From NCBI GenBank assembly GCA_000226015.1, contig JH157278.1, positions 13,645 to 77,644 on the forward strand: DNA of 64,000 bases, read 5' to 3'. Source of the DNA: Mnemiopsis leidyi (Eukaryota; Ctenophora; Tentaculata; Lobata; Bolinopsidae). The notes beneath the pieces are model-generated. The model saw only the letters and a program-made list of their open reading frames with translations, was not told the DNA's origin and did no database searches. This document shows, one piece after another, positions 11,201 through 23,200 of the stretch (position 1 is its first letter; the number at the start of each line of letters is the position of its first letter). A program made the position numbers and the translations under genes.

Positions 11201-14200
11201 GTAATGAGCAGCTTGCTCCTGCAGGAATTCAAGGAATGTAGATATCCTCTCCGGGAGATTGTATTCGGGAGACTCAGAATCTGCAACTATTGGGGGGTCT
11301 GTGCAGCTGCTGTCGAAACAGAATCCGGCGGGAGCACCGTACCCTTCGTAGAGCACGCTACTGAATATCTTGTCCTGTCCCGCTGTACTCTGCCAGACAA
11401 ACTCCAACTCTCGGTCCAGCTTTCTCTGTTCGTACTCCTCGAAGTGGATCCTGGAGAAGAAGATTCCCTTCAGACCCGACTGTGCACTGAGAGCAGCCTG
11501 AGCAGCGCTGTGTCCGTATGTATCGATCTGCCAGGCCACCGTTGGTTCAGCGGCCCCCGCAAAGTTCTCTGTCAACCAGACCATCCCGGCACTAAACTGG
11601 TCGACAGTGGCCATGTAGTGGACAGTAGCCTCGTCGTTCATGCTGTATCCGCCCCCCACAAACTCCAGCTGTTTGCTCTTGATCAGCTTCCTGACCTTGT
11701 TGTGCCAGGTCTTATCCCGGTGTTCCCACCATCTCTTGAAGTAGGCTATCTCCATGTAGACGAAGGTCTTGGTCGGATCGGCCGTCAGTTCGTCTACGAC
11801 CGTGTCTATAATGTACTGCACGCCACCCTGGTACTGCTGGTTCTGGGTCCCGAAGTAGTACTGGTCAACTGTCTTGAACTTCCCCACATCGTTGTGTGTG
11901 TGTGGCACCACGTGCACTCTTACTGTACCCTCACCGCTGGGGAGTGGAAAGAAATTATGAAGATTTCTTTTTTGTCATGGCTTTTTTTTTCTTATTCGTA
12001 GAAATGAAATTGGTCGCAATGGTTTTAGTTCCCAAAATTTGGACCTTACTTTTGTTCAGAATTTCTGCGATAGTATATCCCATCAGAGGTAGGTAATCCC
12101 CTAAGTATGTAACATATCAACAACAGAATTCTTGGCTTCATCTTCTAATTGCAAGGAAAAATTGTGAGCTTTAAATTAGAATTGTCAAGCTTCATTTGCG
12201 AATTACTTTTTCAAAGAGATAAATACTTAAATAGTACTCTATAAAGTTCACCTTCTTAGATGCAAAAATGCTTAAATCATTTTAGTCTATTTAGAGCTGT
12301 GATCATCCAACAATAATGGGTTACGATCTTGGTGATTTAACAAATAAAGAGACAAAAATAGATCCATGCATTGGGCCTAATAAGGTAATATCCCCTAATA
12401 CCCTTACAAATATTTGAAACAGTCAACGTCAGTAGTCGCAGGAAAAAAACTAGCTGAAGAAAAGAAATGCAACACTACCCAAGGGAAATGAACTAATGAC
12501 ATTACGATAAAACTAAACGTATCCATAAATAGTTTCACGTGAGCTGAAAAGTTTGTTCCATGTTTCTTTAGCCCCCGGCTTCTCATTCTAGAGGCTATTT
12601 GATCACCGTGACCTTGCCAATATCTTAATTTCTTGATTTGATTTGGTTTGGGTCACGATGTATTAGCTGTTTTTAAACTCAATAGAAATTTGGTTTGACC
12701 GTGTAGGAGGCATGATATTTTGTTTAATGAAGTTAAAAACCCTATCTGTCTCTTATCGCGATACCGCTATCCGCAGATAGGGCCTAGGCCAGCATACTCT
12801 AATGCAAATGAACTACTAATCAGTATTCAGTAACCAAGGTCCTTAGGGTGCAAGTTATATGGTCAGAATGAAATTGGATTAGTTACGTTAATAGCTTATA
12901 CGGATCAATGAACATTATTACTGCCACTGTTTTCTGAACAATCCAAAAATTTAAATAATTAATTCAAGAAATCCTCTAGTCGACATTCACCAAACCTCTC
13001 TTCGACGTATTTTTTGCTGCAATGACAGCTTTTTCGTATAGCCGTTAATTATGAGAAATTTCAAAGAAGAGTCTGGTCTTCCAATGTGTGCAGAAAAATC
13101 AACCTATCTTTGTGCATTTTGGCCATTTGCATATTTGATTAAATCATTTCTATGATTAAATTGAATTTTAGATTTTTTAAATCCTTTGTTGAATTTTGTC
13201 ACTCATTTTCTTGTGACTGACCGCTATTTCCCTTTTTACTTTTCTCTGAAAAATTTAAAGACCTTTTTTTATTAAAATAAAAAGAATGCCAGATTTATAG
13301 TGTTGCAATTGATGTTATATGTATCACCATCAAAAGTTGCAGCACGTGCAACAATAATACAGTTAAAACTCGATTTACCGTGCCTTATTTGCCGTGTCCC
13401 TCGATTTACCGTGCCATATTTGCCGTGTCCCTCGATTTACCGGGCCTTCTCCATTTCCCCCGCGAGGCCCTTTAAATGGAGGTTTTACTGCATTTAGTTG
13501 CTTCGTATTGGAGCCTTGTCATCACACGCTTGTTATTCTAGATAAAAAACAGTCGCAAAACGCAAAGCGTGCCTCCAGCCAGAAAAGACACGTGGTTTTC
13601 GGATCCCTTGTAATTCCTGGTAATTTAAAGTATAGGTGAGATGATTTTTCGGATTCGAAACTATAAAATTCGGATTCCTCGTCAAATTTTGCGTCAAAAT
13701 ACTAGTCTAACTTTTTTCCTAGCAAGAAACTAAGGGGGTCATACTAAGGGGGTGGCAACTTTTCTTTTTTTTTTTTCTGAACCCGGGCTAAAATTGGACG
13801 AGAAATCGATTTAGAATAGTCCTGAGGTTCAAAAATTGCCTTCACCCCAATCAAAAAATCACAAAACCAAATTTCAACGCCAGAAACCCTTTATATTTGA
13901 TATTTTCTTGAATTTGATATGATTAGTTTATAGGTTACTCGGAGGTCAGAAACTACATTTATCACGGATTTACAGACATTCCTTCGATCTAAAACGTTGC
14001 GAAAGCCATCGTAACACATACAGTTTATAATTAGACTAATTCAAATCAACTGAATTTGCATCAATTGTTAAATCTCTTGCTTCTGAAACTAAACTTTAGT
14101 TTTATGGGATGAAATTTCTCATCGCGATTAGAATGGGCGTTATATAACTACTTTTAACTTTACAACCGGTTTCCATTACCCTTTGTCTATTATCATGGTT

Positions 14201-17200
14201 AATAAGATTATGGCAGATTCGATATCAAATAAACTGTCTGAGCTGATAGAAGATCTAATTTTACCAAACAATCACTCAACAGTTCCGATCCGTTCACACT
14301 TATATAAAGTGCCAATGTGCTAGTTCTGTAATCGGTCGTAAATCAATAAATGTATTCTCGTTTTTCTCCGGTTCGAATTCCGAAGAAAGTTGTTAAAGTT
14401 AATTAGAAAAGTCTCAATTGAGCAAGAATTTTGACACGGAGTGATTTTGATGGAGTTTCGCTGCCGAATGAGTTACCGGCATGAGCAGCATAGTGTGGAC
14501 GTAGAACCTCGCCATTGATCCTTGACCTTCCCGGGTAAGGAGGGGTAAATCGATTTAAGATACTAAATTAACAACAGCCCTAGCAACTCGTAATGCAATC
14601 TATCGGTACCCATCATCGCGGCGTTTATTTTGGGGCCTGATGCTCTATAAACCTTGGACAAATGGTGATTTTCTTCCCAATTACCAGACAACTCTTGTAA
14701 TTTCATCAATTAATTTTTTATGGATATACTGAACTGATAAGTTAGATCGGCTAAATCAAATTCGTTTTTGCAGTATAGCGTTGGTTTACTCAGCTGAGAT
14801 GCTAATGTTGCGATTTGCTCTGACTCTGCTGTTAACAGAAACAGTTGTAAGGGGTATTAACGAGATAGAGAACAATGTTGAGGACGATTTCGGAGACTTT
14901 GAAAATGACCTACTCCCCGAAATTCCCCCTTCAACAGGGCCATGGATTATGCCCTCCAGGACTCCTACCACTGCACCGTTGGGTGTTACTAGTTCCTCGC
15001 CCCCTGCTCCCGGAGAGATCGGGATATTTGATCCCCTGCCGCACCCCGTCATCGACTCATACCCGCGTGGGATTACCGCCAGAGAAGGTGATATGGTGGA
15101 GTTTGAGTGCAAGGCGTCTGATGCAGCTGACCATCTTCCCAACTGGCCTAAACACGACCTGGAGATCGAGCTGATCTACGAGGATGATCCTAAAAGAGAC
15201 TTGAAGAGCACTGAACACGACTGGTGGGAGGACATTTCCAAGAGCTCAAAATCCCGCCCAAGTCACCCCAAGGGTCGTATCGACATCACGGAAATTGCGG
15301 AGATATATGTGAGGAAGGACGCTGTGAAGAAGTCGGACGAGGGCACTTACCGGTGTCGAGCCTGCATCTACAAGGGGGACCCTATAAACGAGGCCTGCGA
15401 TGAGAACTATGCCAGGTTTTATATGAGAGTCAAGAAAGCTCTGGGAGCGCAGTTTGATGGAGGTGATGTCTCGACCGCATCCACCGCATCCACGACAGCC
15501 TACTACGACGTCCCGCCTGGAGACCTCACTTTTGGAGAAAACCCGCGATCTACCTGCCAAGTGTTCGGTGATCCTCATGTCATTTCGTTCGATGGCATGA
15601 TCTACAATCTTCCTGCAACCAGCTGTAACTACATCTTAAGTATGGATCAGTCTAAAGGTTCTTTCTTTGTGTACGGTAGGATGTCGCCTTGTGGTTTACT
15701 TGCTGAAGGTGTCTGTCTTGAGACGATTACTCTCTACGCTAAGCGCGATGCTATAGAGCTTCAGAGGGGTTGGTTGGTGAACCACAGGGGCCAAAAAGTG
15801 GAAACTCTGACCACTTCGGGACCATTCTCCGTGGGGCAATTTGATTTGGAATTTTCAGGAACAACACTGCAGGTGACGGTAAAACTAACCGACGATCCGA
15901 ATTCACAAGACACATTGAAGATATTCTGGGACGGCTTTACGACTGTTACCTTGGAAGTGCCTCAGAGCTCCCGGACTCAGGGTATTTGTGGAAACAACAA
16001 CAAGGACCCCATGGATGACTTTGACGTTTGGGGCTCTTTCAACGACGACATCCTCCGATTCTCCGAAAGTCTGAAAGTTGACAGGAACAGGCGCTGTGGT
16101 GTTGGGCAAACTCCCCCGACCCTAGATGATATGATGAGTCTTTGTGGGGAAAAGAAGTTCAACAAGGCCGTCACTCGGTGCAACAGCATCTTTGCTATTC
16201 ACTCCTTTGAGAACTGCGTTCATGACAAACAGCCCTACATCGATGCTTGTGTATTTGACCAGTGCAAGGGATTGGACGTACAGAGTAACCTTTACGACTG
16301 GATGATGATTCCGAAGGTTGACAAAGTCCTACCTCCCGGGTGCAATGCAGCCGAGGCTTACGCGATGAGATGTGCTAACAGGTCCTGGAACGAAGATGGG
16401 GATATTGTCACGGAGATAGATATGTCAGAGTGGGAGGATGATCTAAGACATAACAACTATTGCCCCACCAAGGCAGTTAAGTTGGAAAATATTCCCAAAC
16501 TTGGGTGCCCCCAGAGTTTTATGTACTAAGCTAGTAGTAATAGTTGGCAATAAATTCATTAATAGACCCCAATTTACATCCTAAAAGATAGTTTTAACGA
16601 CCAGTGAAGAGATATTAATAGAGATCTTTTGTCTTCTTCAAAGGCGTGCATGGTACTGTTTGTGACGTGCATGATACTGTTGCATTCTCGTATAGCGAAT
16701 ATTAACGAGTCACATTAGTCCAATATGAGACCCGTAGTCGAGATGTTTTAGGAGACATTTTCATTTATCTAGAACCTGCCAAAATCAGCTGAAATATGTT
16801 GACTTTGCGATTGACCTTTTGTTTTTTGTCGAGATCAAAAGATATTCTCAAAGACTAAGACAATGGATTTGTTTCGACTCGTGAAGTTTTTGAGAAGTTT
16901 AAGCTTAAGATCTACATCTCCTGTAAGTTATGTAGAAATTTGCCGTTGCTAAAGTTTTAGCAGAAATATTTAGGTGGGCTGTCCTTGTTTTCCATGCATT
17001 GTAATGCAGCTCTACGTCCAGTGTGTACTGTGTACTAGATAACACTAGAGGGGCGCGGGGTTCTAAGAAGTCACTTTCTGGTTGGTATGAAATTCAACGA
17101 GTTATTAACCTGTCCTGGCTTTTGACATCTGGGTTCATATTATTTTTGATGAAACCAGAAAGTGGCCCCTGCCAGCTGTGTCAAGTTTCTTGTGATTTCA

Positions 17201-20200
17201 CTGGTGTTACCCCAATGTCTATGGGATTACTAGGTGTTTGTTGTGTGGCTAGCCGTCGAGGAACACGTGCTCTATAAAGCAGACCGCACGAATGATTAAG
17301 AATGTCATAAGATGCTCCCTCGATTGTCCGCGACAACCATATCCCCTTCACTTGGTGTTGGATGGTTGGCTGCACCAAAAATTCCAGCATGTGTTGAGAC
17401 TTGAGGACGTATTTTTATTAATCTTTTAATATAAGATTCTAAGATTGTATTATAATTATTGCTTTTTTATATTCTCATGGCATCACAAGTTCAATTGCTT
17501 TTTTCGAAAACCCTTGTTTTCTTTTCATTCTGTCTATTCGTATAAGCTGTGAAGTGGACGTATTTCTGTTTCACAAAAATTAAATAAAGGATTCAAAACA
17601 TCGACTTAAACTGCAAAAGTTTTTTGTGGCAGCTCAAACTTAAAAATCGAATATACTTTGAAATATAACAGACATTGTTTCATGCAATTTATTTGATTTT
17701 TTCAGGCAAAGTAAGAATCACAAGACTCGCATCATCATATTTGTGGGATCACCGATAGATTCGGACGAGAAAGATTTACAAAGATTAGCAAAGAAGTTGA
17801 AAAAGGAAAAAGTAAATGTGGACATCGTTAACTTCGGTGAAACTGAAGAAAATACAGAGAAATTGACAAATTTTGTGAGCACTCTGAATGGAAAGGAAGG
17901 CACTGGTGAGCCAAAGTAGTTACATACAAAATAGTAATGTCGAGAGATTTTTAGTTAAAGTACCTAATGAAAGATAATTTCGCTGTTTCGAACGGCTTCC
18001 AAGCGATTTCAAACACCATAACTTTGCAAATATTTTACTCAAATCCCTTTAGGTTCCCATATAGTCACAGTCAGCATTGGTCCCAGTCTCTCAGACGCCC
18101 TGAAGAAGTCGCCTATCTTATCAGGCGAGGACATGGGCGGAATGGGCGGCAGTGGCTTCGACTTCATTGATGCCAACCAAGATCCCGATCTTGCTCTAGC
18201 TCTCAGGTATCGCGCCTCTCCCCGTTAATATTTATCATTGTCTCTGGCAAATGATTTGGGAAAACTTTGCGGATAGATTTTCAAAAGATTTAATTTTCGA
18301 TAAAGCATTCCCCAATTTCTGTGTTTATTTATGGCCCCCTGAAATTAAATACTTGCAACCGCAGTGCTCATCGATGAGTATGATGTTAATTTGATAAAGA
18401 TGTTGCGTCATTTCTACATTACCTTACGACATACTTAAGCCACACTCACAATTGTAAATTCTCAAATTTCACCTCTTGCTCGTTAGTTGGCTCAAGCGGC
18501 TTAGTTCGTGTGAAGGACTAGCGCTCATTTGTTCTTACATTATTACATATTTCAAAGTTGATGATTTCGATTCGATTTGAGCGACAAAATCAGTGAACCA
18601 CACTTAACATAGCATTTACCGCTTCTATAGTTCTGGATTTGATACTCAGAAAAGTAGTATGTACGCTCAGTAAGAACATTTTCAAAAAATTACCTGACTC
18701 TTGTAAATTCAAATTTTTGTCCAGAGTGTCTTTAGAGGAGCAGAGACAGAGACAGGAAGAAGAAAACAAAAGTACTGGCGGTGTCGGGGATGCGACACCC
18801 TCAGCTGGGCTTGGCGACAATGTCGACCTTTCCCAGCTCTCGGAGGAGGAACAGATTGCTCTTGCCATGCAGATGAGCTTAGCCGTAAGTTTGATTTCAA
18901 GATTACTTCTTTAAATTAGATGCTTAAAATCTGCCAATTTTCCGACCATGATAATTTCGCAATTTGCTTATTTTTACTTTTTAGACCCATGTTTCTCAGT
19001 CATTTTTTATCGTGAATTATTTATGCCTTTATTAGACCGTCCGAGCCATGTTTTAACTGTGAACAACGTAGGACGTTTTTCAGGACCCATTGCGCGCCTA
19101 GAGGACCAATTGCGCGTCGGCATATAAAAATTGTGCCTTATAAGCACACTTTTTATATATCCGATTCAAACGTCCTATGTTGTTCACAGTTAGAGCCAGG
19201 GTATTCATGTCAATGTTTAAGGGAGTTGAAGATGACATGCTGAAGGCGGAAGAACCAACAGCTGCCTCCTCAACAGCGGCTACTGCTGAAGCTGACGACG
19301 ATCTCGGAGATCCTGATGTTCTTGCTGACGTCATGGCTGACCCGGAATTCCTCAAACAGGTCAGGTTAATTTAAGTGTTCTTTAAGGCACTGTTTTTGTT
19401 GCGTCAGTTTCGATGTTTTTTCTTTGTGACACGAGTTGGTGAAGATTTACTTAGAGGTCTTCGAGAATTAAGCAAATATTTTATTCAAGCTCATTGTTAC
19501 AAAAGTAACCAAGACAATATCTTATGTAGCTAGGAAATCATGTTTGGGTATTTGGAAATATATTCTCTAGCAAGCTTGTAAAATATCTGTAATCACGAAT
19601 ATATAGGTAGATTCTAGTTGAGAAATAACCTCACCGTTCTGTCCTTATTACACCGAAGAGAATAGAATTATATAGTTCCGTAGTTGATATGATTTAACCC
19701 ATGCTCAGTCCAATATATAATCCAAATCGAAGCAGCAATAAAAATCGATAAAGAGAAGGTCCGACAGTGTTTCACCATTCATCATCTTGCGATCTATTGC
19801 GTTTGGAAGTCCTGAACAACCTCCATTAGTTGCTTTAAGGAAAGTCTTTAAATCATACAGCCGTTTTTGCAATCTTTTTGGACAAACGCCAAATTTTTCA
19901 AGAATCTCCTCTGTCGCCTGTCTTTTGGCTGGGATGACATTTAAGAAATAACAAACAAAATATCTAAAATTACTCGTCTTATTAAGGGCAGGATCGGAAC
20001 AGATAAGATTGCGAGTCTCCTGGATCAAAGTGTCGACCCATTCTCGCACACCATCGTAGTTGGGACAAAAATACGGGACCAGCAGTCGCTGGTTCAAAGC
20101 TTTCCCAAAGCATTCTTTTATTTCATTTCGGTTTGTCTTGTTGAAACCTGCTTTGTCGTCGGTAACCATTATCTTTGCGTCGTTGATTAAGTGCGCTTTG

Positions 20201-23200
20201 TTTTCCTCAGTCAGATCATAAGAAGGGCACAATATACCCACTGCGGTATGCATAATAAATCGTGCACCACTTAACCTTTTCTTACCTTCTTCCGTTTTAC
20301 CGATCAGTTTCCACCAGTTTGGATCCCCGGTGCAGAAGTAGGCTTGCAAAAGGTAGTCTATAAACTCCATATCTTGGTTGTTCAGCACGTGGGGTAGTGT
20401 CGACATCTCTTTGGAAAGCAGTAAGAGAGCCAACATGAAACCCAAAATCTTCCTCATCGGAAGATGGTAGAAGTTCAAACAGTAGGTGCAGGTTAGATGT
20501 AAGAAATGAACATATGGCTCCGTCGTCATCCCAGTTCTCATAAAATTATACGGTCTTTTTTGCAAATTGCCATTCTTTCAAAATCTTGCCCCTTACACCT
20601 GTTGCGCTGTAATCGATCAATTATCTTTTCGCGAACTCATTGGGAACCGTACTATAACTTATCTAGGAAAATTGTGCCATTCATTCTAGTTTAATACAGA
20701 AAATTCCAACCATAGCACAGCATAGGTCTAAAGAGCAATGTGATTTTGCAATATGAAGATCAACAAGATTCTGTCTTTAAGCGATTTCGTGAATTTAACT
20801 GTCCCTAGTCACTAGTCCCTACTAGTGACTTGCAGATCTTTTGTTGTCGGTATAAACGTTTTGAAACAAGCTTTTTTAGTTTCAAATTAAAAATAAATCT
20901 AAAGAATGAAAAAGAAGTTTATTAAGGTTTTGAAACGAAAAACAGATTTACAAAATGATAACAGTTTCTCTTCAAAACATGCTTCATGCCAAGGTTGGTG
21001 ATTGGTCATTCAAACCCTTAACATGCATCGCTTACTGTTAGCACTCAGCAATGATGTTCCGTCCATATTTGAATAACTAACATTTTTCGGAAAGCAATTC
21101 TGAAATTGAAAATTGTCGGGCATGTATCATTTCTTCTTGGTACGGTGCAAATGGTATTTAATGCACTTTTGGTTACCTCTAAGCAGTCCTGTTGCTCGTC
21201 ATCATCGGAAGTTGGATCTAACCGCTCATGATGCAATAGTCATTCTGTTGTCTTGACTGGTAATTAAGTACGAATACCTCAATTTTTGATCGCCAAACCT
21301 TGTTCATATCATCGTAAGTAATGAATTACAAGTCCAATATTTTATCATCCTATCACTTTTGAGTTGGATCAAAGCGCCTCCAGATTTCTTCACCTCCTCC
21401 CACTGCGAGGAGACGATGCACGTGGAGACCCTGCAGCCGGGGAGGTAGATCCCGGCAACCCGCCTAGCGGCATCTCTGGGGCGGCGGCGTCAAACAGGAT
21501 GTTCCGAAACTCCGCGTGGCTGATCATTCCGTCGTCGTTGTCGTCAGTAATTGAAAAGAGCATTTCAATGTCCTCATCAGTCGCTGTTATCCCGAAGTGG
21601 TTCAGAGCGTCCACAATCTCCGTCTTGCTGATGTAACCGTCATGGTTCTTGTCGAACAGCTTGAACGCCTTGTTTATCTCTATCTCCTGGCCAATTCTAG
21701 GGTCTAGTCTGGATATCAACTTGAGGAATTCGTACAAAGTCCAGATTGCAATCGCCGTCTGTGTCATACTCCCAGATCATCTCCCGGACTTGATCCTTGG
21801 GTAGATACACGTTCATCTTAGTTAGGGCATATTGGAACTCCTCAACTGTGATGCTGCCGCTACCGTCGTCGTCAAAAGTGTTGAATATATTACGCAGTTC
21901 CTCCACCTTCTCTTTGGAGATGTTGTCTATGTCGTCCATCGAAAACATGGTCGAAAAGCGATAACTTTCATAAACTCCTGAAGTTTTTGTTGTGTTTTGA
22001 AGTGTATTTTCTATCTTTTCTATCATTTTGGTAAATGCATTAATGTTAAGTGCCATCATTTAAGACGGCCCGATTATACACTTGTGACTGCGTGTATGGG
22101 TGAGTTTAAGAAAGCCATGTATGTTCATTTTAAAATGTAATATCAATATATCATTTGAAAATAAAAAATCAATAGAAATCAAAACAACTGACTCTCAACA
22201 AATGTCATTGTTCCTCAGTCTACCATTACGAAAATCTTTGTTACTTAGTATACAACTACTAAAGTATGCAAACGGTTAATAGTAGATTTAAGGCAAAGGA
22301 AACGTTACTGAGAGGAACATTAGACACTTAAATATGACCACGCATTAGGAAATAAGAACACTTCAACATAATTGAGCAAACCAATAATTTTGCTGCATGA
22401 CGTGAGATGTGTCGAATCCATGGATCCTCTCTCAGAAATCCTGGGTGGTGAATAATAACTGACACGTACCGGATGATTTTTGGAATCGTCACGACTTAAC
22501 GGTAAATCGGAAGGCTCCTTACAAATGTTGAATAATTGGAAATTTGCAAGAGATCCTAGCGGGACTTAATGTGTATTACAGTTACAACTCATTCATAATA
22601 GCAGGCAACCTCTTCAATGAACTCACGGCTCACGTCTTCCCACTGCGTGCTCGTGCGTGGTCAACCTGTGCAATGAACGTCTAACCGCGTAAGTGTTCTT
22701 AATGTCGATAGTTTCACATTAAACGTGTCATAGAAATTAAAGCATCTTCTAGACAGCTAAACCCGGTTCTCGCTAGGATCCCCAGGTAATTTTTTGGTGA
22801 CATATGTCTTTTATGACAAGTTGAACTTCTGAATGGCGACTTATTAAGACCGCATACTCAGACAGCTTATATATCATCGTGGCGATTACATTTGAATCAA
22901 AAAGGGAAATTATCATTAAAACGATTTAACGAATTTCAAATGATCTTTTATGATTGCTTCGTTGATAGGATAAAGTTGATAATAGATTCGACTATCTTGG
23001 AAGACTATACCTCATTTCGTACACTTAATTTCTATAAAAGGGAAGGAACATACGTGAGGTAATAACTAATAAGAGCTAATGTAACCTTAATTAGTACGAC
23101 ACACGGCAGGAAACAGGGTTACAACAGTTAGGATATGAGCAGGTCTCTTGTGGGCCGCATGCGGGCATGAGTCTGCATCTGAGTATCCGGATCAGGCAAC

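Noticed and set aside
11914-11917. GTG as start of the alpha-mannosidase
   Set aside because: The frame stays open upstream to a strong splice acceptor at 11937 and the family needs a signal peptide; the start is on another exon.
11204-12001. 265-codon open frame on the plus strand
   Set aside because: It is the antisense shadow of the alpha-mannosidase exon; no family features, and the opposite strand has catalytic motifs.
14786-15578. Minus-strand frames of 110-118 codons
   Set aside because: Shadows of the Ig-VWD-C8 exon.
21727-21742. A 16-base GT-AG intron that would explain the EF-hand frame change
   Set aside because: Far too short for animal splicing, and it would delete conserved residues of the EF-hand loop; an extra base fits better.
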